This document shows positions 1-6,787 of a DNA stretch of 26,278 nucleotides, one piece after another. Both the position numbers and the translations under genes were made by a program. The notes under the pieces were generated by a model. It was given only the letters and a program-made list of their open reading frames with translations, made no database searches and was not told where the DNA came from. This DNA comes from Chrysochromulina tobinii (Eukaryota; Haptophyta; Prymnesiales; Chrysochromulinaceae): contig JWZX01000242.1 in assembly GCA_001275005.1 (NCBI GenBank), forward strand, positions 1 to 26,278. The letters run 5' to 3'. Position 1 is the first letter of the stretch. Each line of letters opens with the position of its first letter.

Positions 1-252
1 CTAGGGTCACCGTCATTCACACGTCCGCACCTTCCCCAATCTCTATGAGAGGGGCCGCTACAGAGGCCTTTGCGTCCGGTACAGAGCGTGAACTGACAGG
101 ATCACCCCGGTTGGGTCCCGTGCTGCGATGACATCTTCGATCTTTGCGATCTGAACCTCGCCCGAGGGGTGCGGAGCCGTCCTTTGAGACAGGACGTGAT
201 GATTTTATGACGGAACTGTTTGTCAATCTGTTCACACGACGCCGCGGGGGGC

Positions 253-1035
253 ATGCACGTGTTCGCCGCGCTCCTACTGCCCTCGATGGCGGCGGGCGCC
301 ACTTCCTGGGCGTCTCTGTACGCGCACGCCCGCGCCGGTCGCAAGTCGCGCGAGTGGTACGGGCGCGGCTCGCTGAGCAACACCGTGACTGGCCAGCACA
401 TTGCAGATGTGAGCCTGCTTGAGCGATGCTCACGAGCTTTGCAGTCGTCGGACAAGGCTGGCTTTGTCAGCGAACGCGTTCTCGTGTACTGCGCTGCGGA
501 TGGTGCGCGGCTCTCCGAGTACAAAGGACGCAAGGTGCCTGTGCTGCGCTACGTGCACAACGTGTCCCTGCAATCGCACGATGGTGGGCTCATGCTCCGG
601 GCCATTGGTGGCGATGGGCAGCCCATTGCGAGTGCGCACGGCGTGGGCCGCGGACCGATACGTATTGGGCTTCGGACTGGGTTCGAGCTCTCAGTACGCC
701 CGGCCAAGCGCGACGCTGCAGCCGTAAAGCCTCCGCAGCCGAGGCCCATGTTGCCAGGCACGGCCCGCGCTTCTGTACCCAGCACCGGCGGGCCGACCCG
801 CGAAGAGTACAAGCTCATCGAGCCCGTCTGCCCTGGCGGCAGTTGCACCCTTCATTACCGAAGGACGGGACGGTGCCCCTCCTGGTACGGCGGCGGGCTC
901 TGCACGCTCGAGGTGAATGCACGTTCGACACCAGTATGGGCACGCTGGTGGCGACGTGTCCGCGCCGGCGACGCGAGTGACAGTGAGAAATCGCGTCGAG
1001 GAACTGCGGCCGACTCGGCGGCTTTGAGCCTCTGA
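253..1035 (+). CDS. Hypothetical secreted protein, possibly frameshifted near its 3' end
   Basis: I do not recognise this family. The first ATG in frame is at 253; the frame is open from before 220 but without an ATG. The N-terminus (MHVFAALLLPSMAAGATS) looks like a signal peptide, so a secreted or endomembrane protein is inferred. Next comes a soluble region (WYGRGSL..NTVTGQHIADV, then ERVLVYCAADGARL.EYKGR and VPVLRYVHNVSLQ), a Pro/Arg linker, and a Cys-rich stretch (CPGGSC, GRCPSWYGGGLCTLEV). Beyond about position 915 the frame becomes Arg/Ser-rich and less protein-like, while the frame starting one base later reads CTFDTSMGTLVATCP and stops at 978-980. One missing base near 915-920 would join the two, so the true C-terminus may be there. 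It is convergent with RPAP3. Codon use supports coding at least to about 910. Function unknown. Confidence 0.5.
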   Translation: MHVFAALLLPSMAAGATSWASLYAHARAGRKSREWYGRGSLSNTVTGQHIADVSLLERCSRALQSSDKAGFVSERVLVYCAADGARLSEYKGRKVPVLRYVHNVSLQSHDGGLMLRAIGGDGQPIASAHGVGRGPIRIGLRTGFELSVRPAKRDAAAVKPPQPRPMLPGTARASVPSTGGPTREEYKLIEPVCPGGSCTLHYRRTGRCPSWYGGGLCTLEVNARSTPVWARWWRRVRAGDASDSEKSRRGTAADSAALSL

Positions 1036-1398
1036 CCTGCGAGCTTCGTAGGCGCACACACTGTCCCCAACTTTTTCGAAATCGTTCAACTGGTTAAAAC
1101 ATCTCAACAGCCGAGAGAACTGAAAGTCGCGCGTCCACGACCGCCAGCCTCTCGCGCCCGCTTCGCTTTACGGCGGCGTCGCGCGGCACAATGAAAGCTG
1201 TTCACCTCTCCGCTCCTCCCGCCGTGCTCGACCGCAAAGGCGATTCCTCCACGTGGCCTCGCGAGGGAGCGCCATGGCGAGCGCCATGGCGAGTGCTGCT
1301 CTAGGCTGCTCCTCTGCCCACCGGCGTCTTCTGTTCATGAGGCGGGATCCGCTCGTACGCCCTCACGACGTGCTCAAGAGTCCGCCCTTACGAGGAGC
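1036..1398. other. Convergent intergenic region
   Basis: This separates the 3' end of the unknown secreted-protein gene from the 3' end of RPAP3 on the other strand. I see no gene-like frame, RNA gene or AATAAA signal; short frames lack third-position bias and family motifs. It probably holds the two 3' UTRs. Confidence 0.5.
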
Positions 1399-2982
1399 TC
1401 ATGAGTACGCCTTGCGCATCGTCTCGAGGTCCTCATCGGCAGGGAGGTCACCGCGACCCTGCGCTTCGATGAGCTTAATGTTGAGCGAATCGATGGCCTT
1501 CTGATCAGGCTTGTCAAGGCACATCGTCAGGATCGAGAAGCGGCCCGCCGTAGTGAGCGCGCGCAGGATCGCGAGGATGCGAGGCGCCTCCTCAGGCGCG
1601 AAATGGCCGTCGAGGGCCGCGAGGAGCGCCGAGAAGAGCTCCGCAGGCAGATTGTTGCGAAAGAGTGATTCGAAGCGCGACGGCTCGACGCGGCGCACGT
1701 AGGCGGCAAACTCAGCGCGATCTGAGCGGAGCGAGCGCCAGGCGCGTTCCACCTCCGCAAGAGTCGTGGGCAGCGGGAAGCTGTCGGCAGTGGGCACAGC
1801 GCTCGAGAGCACACGCGGTGGGCGCATCGTGGATGTGGATGCGCCTCCGGTGGCTGTGGCGACGGGCTCGGCGGTGGACGCGGCGACGGCCTCAGTGCTG
1901 GCGCTGGAGCTCGCAGGATGCTCGCTGAGGGCGGCGGCCGCGGCACCAGCGATGGCACGCGAGGGTGCCGCGGTGATGCGATGCGTGGCGTCCTCAGGCG
2001 GGGGCGGCGGCGCGAGCGCGAGTACAAAAGCGTCGCCGTCGTTGTCGGCGTCGTGCTCTACCTGCTCGATGGAGAGCTTCGTCAGGGTGGGCTTGGGACG
2101 TGGCACCTGGAGGCTCTTGAGGCGTCGGCATTCGGCCATCAGCGAGCGCGCGGCGGCGTTGCGAGGCTCGTGCTCGAGTGCCGACTCGAGGTCCGCGAGG
2201 GCATGGTCGTACTGCTCGGTCGCGTGCCGCGCCTGCGCGCGGCGCAGCAGCGCCTTGACATTTGCGGGCTCGATGAGCAGGGCAGCGTCGCAGTCCTCCT
2301 CCGCCTCTGCGTGCGCGTGCAGCTTCAGAAGCGCGAGCGCGCGATTGGCGTACAGCACGGCCGAGCGCGGCGTGTGGCCAAGCGCGTCTGTGTACAACCC
2401 GACCGCCTCTTCGTAGCGCGCGGCGCTGAAGGCCTCGTTGCCTTGCAGGCGCAGTGCCTCCGACGCAGCTGCAGCCGCTGCCGCCTTCTTGCGCTCCTGA
2501 GACTGCAGGCGCCGATTCTCGAGGCGCACGACCTCCTTGCGTAGCTGCTCGCGTTCTGCCTCCGTCTTGTCGATCTGCTCGACGATCGCGTCGGCGTCGA
2601 ACCGCTCCCACTGTCCGTACTTTTGGGCATGCGTGAGCGGCCCCTTTTTGCCGCCGCCGCTGCCGCCGCTGCCGCCGCTGCCGCCGCTGCCGCCGCTCTT
2701 AGCCATGGCATCAGGCTTTCCGATTGCTGCCGCCTCGGCATTCTGTTGTAAAGCTAGCTTGCGCAGCTCTTCCTTGGCCTCCTCAATCGCACGCGCCTCC
2801 TCCTCCTCGTCAGTGTCGTCGTCCGCAACGCCGCCGCGTTTGCCGGAGCCTGTTGGTGCAGCGACGCCACGGAGCTGTGCGTCGCGCTTGCCAATGTCTC
2901 CAAGCCAACTATCGAGCTCGCCGATAGTTTCGTGCATCTTCTCCACGTTGCGGCGCATCTGGAGCTGGATGTCAGCTGCCAT
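1399..2982 (-). CDS. RPAP3: RPAP3-like TPR co-chaperone (R2TP complex)
   Basis: A 527-residue protein with RPAP3 architecture. The ATG at 2982 gives the family-like start MAADIQLQMRRNVEKMHETI and a helical segment (LDSWLGDIGKRDAQLR) resembling the RPAP3/SPAG1 N-terminus; the frame runs further upstream but has no earlier ATG. Residues 121-140 (KYGQWERFDADAIVEQIDK) match the conserved motif before the TPRs. Three TPRs span about 174-283 (EALRLQGNEAFSAARYEEA; ANRALALLKL; LRRAQARHATEQYDHALAD). Residues 400-495 (LAEVERAWRSLRSD, FESLFRNNLPAELFSALL) fit the RPAP3_C domain. A Ser-Gly linker at 96-111 is encoded by a 9-bp repeat. In known systems RPAP3 tethers HSP90/HSP70 to PIH1D1 and RUVBL1/2 for assembling RNA polymerase II, PIKKs, snoRNPs and dynein arms. 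It is divergent from the ion channel gene. Confidence 0.92.
   Translation of the reverse strand: MAADIQLQMRRNVEKMHETIGELDSWLGDIGKRDAQLRGVAAPTGSGKRGGVADDDTDEEEEARAIEEAKEELRKLALQQNAEAAAIGKPDAMAKSGGSGGSGGSGGSGGGKKGPLTHAQKYGQWERFDADAIVEQIDKTEAEREQLRKEVVRLENRRLQSQERKKAAAAAAASEALRLQGNEAFSAARYEEAVGLYTDALGHTPRSAVLYANRALALLKLHAHAEAEEDCDAALLIEPANVKALLRRAQARHATEQYDHALADLESALEHEPRNAAARSLMAECRRLKSLQVPRPKPTLTKLSIEQVEHDADNDGDAFVLALAPPPPPEDATHRITAAPSRAIAGAAAAALSEHPASSSASTEAVAASTAEPVATATGGASTSTMRPPRVLSSAVPTADSFPLPTTLAEVERAWRSLRSDRAEFAAYVRRVEPSRFESLFRNNLPAELFSALLAALDGHFAPEEAPRILAILRALTTAGRFSILTMCLDKPDQKAIDSLNIKLIEAQGRGDLPADEDLETMRKAYS
2650..2698. repeat. 9-bp coding tandem repeat (Ser-Gly-Gly linker)
   Basis: Roughly five copies of GCCGCCGCT lie within RPAP3. 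On the minus strand they encode repeating Ser-Gly-Gly, a flexible linker between the acidic N-terminal region and the TPR segment. Because the unit is a multiple of three, copy-number change would keep the frame. Confidence 0.85.
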
Positions 2983-3389
2983 ATTGGCTACTACGTCGGC
3001 CACGACACGCTCTCCCTCTCGATCGTTGACACGCCTCTCGGACACGGGAGGCCGTTGGTTGTTGACTCCACGATGTGAACGATTTCTCAACTACGGAATC
3101 AGTGTCGAAGCCGCGGGAGGGTCTCACACGATTCAATGTTAGATGCCGCCTCCAAAATCCCAATTTCAACTCTTGGCGCCCCAAAAAGCCCCACCTCAGA
3201 ACGCACGCCGCCTCCGAGACGGAGAGTGATCCCTCAAAACCGGAGCCTGACCCTGTGCCGGAGCCCGACCCTGCGCCGGAGCCCGATCCGGTGCCAGAGT
3301 CAGCCACGGGCCAGAGCCAGAGCCAAGGCCCAAACCAGCCAGAGGTCATTCCACCGCCGCCAGCCACGTCTCCCCCTCCCAAGCCGGTG
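2983..3389. promoter_or_regulatory. Divergent intergenic region between RPAP3 and the ion channel gene
   Basis: Both flanking genes point outward, so their promoters and 5' UTRs should lie here. The channel frame is open from about 3075 but contains no ATG before 3390. The open part includes an 18-bp repeat at about 3235-3300 that would read as Pro-Glu-Pro-Asp repeats in that frame. It is therefore either 5' UTR or part of a longer N-terminus supplied by an upstream exon or a non-ATG start. I see no clear TATA element. Confidence 0.4.
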
Positions 3390-4709
3390 ATGTCGAAAGG
3401 CGGACCAGTACGTACCCTTGAGCTCGTTCGAGCCAAATTTGACAAGCTGCTTGAGATAAACGCCTTCAGACAGACCTTTTATGCCGATGTCTTCTTCGAG
3501 TTCAAAATTGTTGGCGGTGCTCTCGACGAGGACCTGATTAGAGAGGGTGACGGGCCGATGTCACAGCACTTTCCAAAAGACACATTGCGGCCGAGCGCGC
3601 GGTGGTACCTCAACCAATTCGACTTCTCCAACTCCGTCCACCACACCGTCCACCAAGACACGGTGGCGCAGGTGCGCGGGGAGGACATTTACCTTCGGTA
3701 CCGCGCTTTCGGCGAATTTGCGGAGCAGCTCGAGCTGGAAAACTTTCCCTTCGACTGCCAGGAGCTCACGGTGAAACTCATCGTTCACACCGTCATCGGC
3801 GGCATTGTGGGCGTTGAGATAACTGCGCCAGGCTACGTCGACGAGTATTCCGGGCCCAAAGGCATACGCGCGATCCCGCGGAACATGTACAAATTGCAAG
3901 ATGCGCTCAAGAAGGAGCCGCAGTCCCTCTCCCATTTTGACATCTTCAAGGTGGACACGTTTCACTTGCACAACGTGTGGACCATGTGCAATAAAGTCTA
4001 CGGCCACATCGAGGTGCATGCGCATGAATTCCCGCAGCTGGCGATGACGTGCCTCGTGCGGCGCAAGCCCGACTTTTACATGCACAACGTTGTCATCACG
4101 ATGATCGTGCTGGAGCTGATGATGCTCGCCGCCTTTGCCATCGAGGGCGCCACGACCGAGGGCGAGGCTGGGCGCATCTCTCTCGCCCTCACCCTGGTGC
4201 TCACCTGCGGCATCTATCGGCAGACGAACGCGCAGTTCTCGCCGCCAGTCGCGTGCCTGACGCTTCTCGACGAGTACATGCTCGTCTCCTCACTCATCAT
4301 CGGCGGCTCCGTGCTCGTGCATGCAATTCTGGCTCTCGAATCCCGCTGCTATGGATCGACTGAATGGGAGCCCTTTCTGATCGCCCTCCTGTTCCTGAGC
4401 TGTCTCGGCCAGCACGTCTACATTGTCCTCTGGCGCGTGATGCCTGCGGCCGAGGAGGCGCGCGCTCTCGGCTTTACCGACGTGGTGATGCCCCTGGGCT
4501 TAACGGAAGATAGCAATAAGAAGCGCATCAGCCTCGTCGGGCTCTTCAGCACTGCTAAATTTTTGAGCCGTGTCGGTCCTCATGACAAAGCGAAGCCGGC
4601 CTTGGACTCCTTCAAGAGCCAAAAGACTGTGAAAGTCTATTCGTCGGAAAAGGGAGCCTACACGTACGTCAACCTGGAGGATAGCGGAGCGGGCGCAACA
4701 ACAGCATGA
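3390..4709 (+). CDS. Pentameric ligand-gated ion channel subunit (Cys-loop receptor superfamily)
   Basis: A 439-residue protein from the first in-frame ATG. The extracellular beta domain (about 8-222) begins VRTLELVRAKFDKLLEIN and carries ENFPFDCQELTV (117-128), the FPFD-x-Q signature before the beta6-beta7 loop; the Cys follows the Asp directly and I see no partner at Cys-loop spacing, so the disulphide loop seems absent, as in prokaryotic members. RRKPDFYMHNVVITMIVL leads into M1 (229-250); M2 is 262-276 with RISLALTLVLT; M3 about 294-314; M4 about 326-349. The M3-M4 loop is very short (about 12 residues), unlike animal receptors. About 90 residues follow M4, unusual because the chain should end outside the cell there. 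No signal peptide is seen from this start, suggesting the true N-terminus lies upstream. The ligand cannot be predicted. Confidence 0.85.
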   Translation: MSKGGPVRTLELVRAKFDKLLEINAFRQTFYADVFFEFKIVGGALDEDLIREGDGPMSQHFPKDTLRPSARWYLNQFDFSNSVHHTVHQDTVAQVRGEDIYLRYRAFGEFAEQLELENFPFDCQELTVKLIVHTVIGGIVGVEITAPGYVDEYSGPKGIRAIPRNMYKLQDALKKEPQSLSHFDIFKVDTFHLHNVWTMCNKVYGHIEVHAHEFPQLAMTCLVRRKPDFYMHNVVITMIVLELMMLAAFAIEGATTEGEAGRISLALTLVLTCGIYRQTNAQFSPPVACLTLLDEYMLVSSLIIGGSVLVHAILALESRCYGSTEWEPFLIALLFLSCLGQHVYIVLWRVMPAAEEARALGFTDVVMPLGLTEDSNKKRISLVGLFSTAKFLSRVGPHDKAKPALDSFKSQKTVKVYSSEKGAYTYVNLEDSGAGATTA

Positions 4710-5237
4710 GTCTTCTTGACAACGCTCGCAGTGTGGGCCCTGTGGGGATGGGTCGTGATCAACGCGGGGTTTTGATTTGCGATCGAGACGCCGGTGTCTG
4801 CATCGTACACATGTACTGACGACGATGCACGATCCGTGGACAGGTGCACAGGAAACCCGGGTGCGGATGCATGTGTAAAAAGTTAAATAGCAGAAAGTAC
4901 AATTGTGTGGATAGTATAGTGATAGTAATTTGGAATTGATAACGGAATATGATTTCTCGGGATGGCAGTTTTTGCATTTTAGGTTGCTGTCGTGTCCACC
5001 CCTGTGTCCGGTGTGGGACGTTTCGCTTTCGGCGTCAGGGGCAATTGAACGATCGTATATCTTGTCCTATACACGCTTATTCGTGTTTCAGTCGGGGGGT
5101 GGGGAACCGGCTCAGGCCTGGTTACATTTGTTGCCGTGGAAACCCTCTTGAAGACGGAGCGCCGTACTGGACACTCAACGCGATGTACTTTCGCGTTTCG
5201 CCTTTCAGGAATTCAGCTGGCTGTCGTTCCTGTGGCC
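4710..5237. other. AT-richer intergenic region after the channel gene
   Basis: This stretch is visibly richer in A and T than its surroundings, most clearly at 4860-4980, and shows no third-position coding bias. It probably contains the 3' UTR of the channel gene. No canonical AATAAA is seen. Near its end (5149-5185) lies the first copy of a direct repeat whose second copy is just before the coiled-coil gene at 6785. Confidence 0.5.
5149..5185. repeat. Direct repeat, copy 1
   Basis: AAGACGGAG is followed directly by CGCCGTACTGGACACTCAAC, then three bases and an ATG at 5183. The second copy (6742-6787) has the same core and the same three-base spacing to an ATG, but with ten extra bases after AAGACGGAG. 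The uninterrupted identity from GAGCGCC to CTCAAC is 23 bases. Confidence 0.85.
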
Positions 5238-5515
5238 ATGCGCATGCCGAGCGGCTTTGACACGACGGCGCCCGCCTCCTGGTTCCACGTCGGGTCAACT
5301 GCCCAGTGTGCACTCGCCGCGCTCCAGGTGCGGTTGGCGGACGGGGCACAGCTGGCCTGATTGCTGGCCTGTAGAATTATTGCAGCCAGGCGCTGAAGTG
5401 CCATGCCATCTTCACCGTGAAGGTCCATGCGTCGATGCTGAAGGCGCCCGAGGCACTGCCCGTCGCGAGCAACTTTGTTCGGGTCCGTGCACGCGTGCCA
5501 CAAAGGGCTCTCTAG
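5238..5515 (+). CDS. Tentative two-exon small gene of unknown function
   Basis: Two stretches show strong GC third-position bias. The first, from ATG 5238 to 5327, reads MRMPSGFDTTAPASWFHVG and onward to LAALQ. The second, 5390-5515, reads ALKCHAIFTVKVHASMLKAP and onward to QRAL and a TAG. A candidate intron at 5328-5389 (62 bases, GTGCGG to GCCAG, phase 0, CTGAT branch-like site at about 5356) would join them into about 71 residues. The coding bias extends upstream to about 5211, so there may be an earlier exon; 5201-5208 (CCTTTCAG) could be its acceptor. The stop TAG overlaps the stop of the opposite-strand methyltransferase in a CTAG palindrome. I recognise no family. A degraded gene remnant is an equally good reading. 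Confidence 0.3.
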
Positions 5516-6585
5516 CATCCTTTTGTAAAGAGTCGAGTGTTTTCAAGGACGATCGTTCCGTCGCAGTTTATGATCGGGCCAAAAGCTCCCTGCTCGAAGA
5601 GACCTTGTGTCCGAATTGTGAAAAAATCTTGGCGTTTATAGAGATGCAGCTTGATGTTGAAGCGGTCCTGTCCGAAGCGCTCTGCCTTCGTGAGATTGAA
5701 TGTAGGCAGCAGCTTTGGCAGGCACTTCGCTAGTGTCGTGTGGATGGCAGGTGAGTGAGTACCAATCTTGAGTACCATCACTTTGGCGGTGACAATGTCG
5801 AGGAACGTTCTGTCCTGGCAGAGATTGGCCTCTCCACCTTGAATATCGAGGTCCAGATAGTGGATCACCTTCACATCAGAGCTCGCCGAGAGCAGCGTAC
5901 TCGTTCGAAAGACATCCGGGAAAAGCTGATAGCTCGTCTCAAAGCCATTGATGGCCGCGACCTTCTTCAGACCCCCCCTGTGTCGTGGATCGGGCTCCCA
6001 GAATACGGCACGCGCACGCATAAGAGGAGAGATGAGCCGTGCGAGCGCGAGTCCACGGAAGCCCCAGGTGCCCCACCGTGCGCCAGCCTCAAATATTGCA
6101 AGCTCGTATTTGGTATTACTACGAGAGCACCTCGCCACCTTTAGGATGGCCGTGAGCAACATTGCTTGCTCTTCGTACTCTTCGTCGATTAATGGAAGGG
6201 ACGGTGAGCTGTACTCAAACTTGGACAGAAGGTTGGCGGCATGCAGATTACACGCGTGCCTGCGCGACGGGGCGGCACTGTAGTAGTCGTGTGCAGACCA
6301 GGCTTGCGCGCGGTCGATCATCGCACCATCGCCGTTATTATGTCTGCAAGGGATTCCGAAGATGCTTCCGCATAGATTACAGTCATATCGGAACGGGACC
6401 GCGAGCCCCGTGAACTCGTACAGCACATCTTTATCTACCGGACAGGACAGGTGAGGCACATGGCAGAAGACATCTGCGTGCTGATAAAAGCGAGATGACT
6501 TCAGTGGGTTAACACCCAAGGGCATGTCGTTCCGCAGGCACCCTGGGGTTGATCCATTTGAAATTGAAAGTGAGCACCGTGACAT
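5512..6585 (-). CDS. FkbM-like SAM-dependent methyltransferase
   Basis: A 357-residue protein starting at ATG 6585; M21 (MPLGVNPLK) is an alternative start. Residues 164-177 (IFEAGARWGTWGFR) form the glycine-rich SAM-binding motif I; WEPDP (196-200) is the acidic end of the next strand; YLDLDIQGGEANL (243-255) matches the FkbM-type D-x-D-I-x-G-x-E motif, followed by VLKIGTHSPAIH (271-282), a pairing I associate with algal and bacterial FkbM-like proteins. FkbM enzymes generally O-methylate sugars or polyketides; the substrate here is unknown. The N-terminal 150 residues are Cys/His-containing and unassigned. No signal or membrane segment is evident. Third codon positions are mixed, unlike the GC3-rich neighbours, and a direct repeat lies on either side, so acquisition by transfer or insertion is possible. 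It is convergent with the small gene at 5238 and divergent from the coiled-coil gene at 6785. Confidence 0.75.
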   Translation of the reverse strand: MSRCSLSISNGSTPGCLRNDMPLGVNPLKSSRFYQHADVFCHVPHLSCPVDKDVLYEFTGLAVPFRYDCNLCGSIFGIPCRHNNGDGAMIDRAQAWSAHDYYSAAPSRRHACNLHAANLLSKFEYSSPSLPLIDEEYEEQAMLLTAILKVARCSRSNTKYELAIFEAGARWGTWGFRGLALARLISPLMRARAVFWEPDPRHRGGLKKVAAINGFETSYQLFPDVFRTSTLLSASSDVKVIHYLDLDIQGGEANLCQDRTFLDIVTAKVMVLKIGTHSPAIHTTLAKCLPKLLPTFNLTKAERFGQDRFNIKLHLYKRQDFFTIRTQGLFEQGAFGPIINCDGTIVLENTRLFTKGC

Positions 6586-6741
6586 TGTCAGAAAAGCGCG
6601 GGTCGAGCCGCGACAGCATTTGAGTCCCTTTCCTTTTTTGGGACGCTCCGCCTAAAAAAAGGTGCTGGAGTTTGCGCTCAGACAGAATGGCCCTTCATCC
6701 AATCCGAAGTTTGATTAAATCACTCACACACACTGTTCACT

Positions 6742-6787
6742 CAAGACGGAGTTTCGCAGAGCGCCGTACTGGACACTCAACTCAATG
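6742..6787. repeat. Direct repeat, copy 2, ending at the coiled-coil start codon
   Basis: It shares AAGACGGAG (6743-6751) and the core from GAGCGCC to CTCAAC (6759-6781) with copy 1, followed by three bases and the ATG at 6785. Read in the frame of that ATG both copies give PYWTLN-x-M. It may be a duplicated 5' leader or exon end, or the flank of an insertion about 1.6 kb long that includes the methyltransferase gene. Confidence 0.85.

Noticed and set aside
4930-5151. Small plus-strand frame in the AT-richer gap
   Set aside because: It has no codon bias or motif and lies in likely 3' UTR or spacer sequence.
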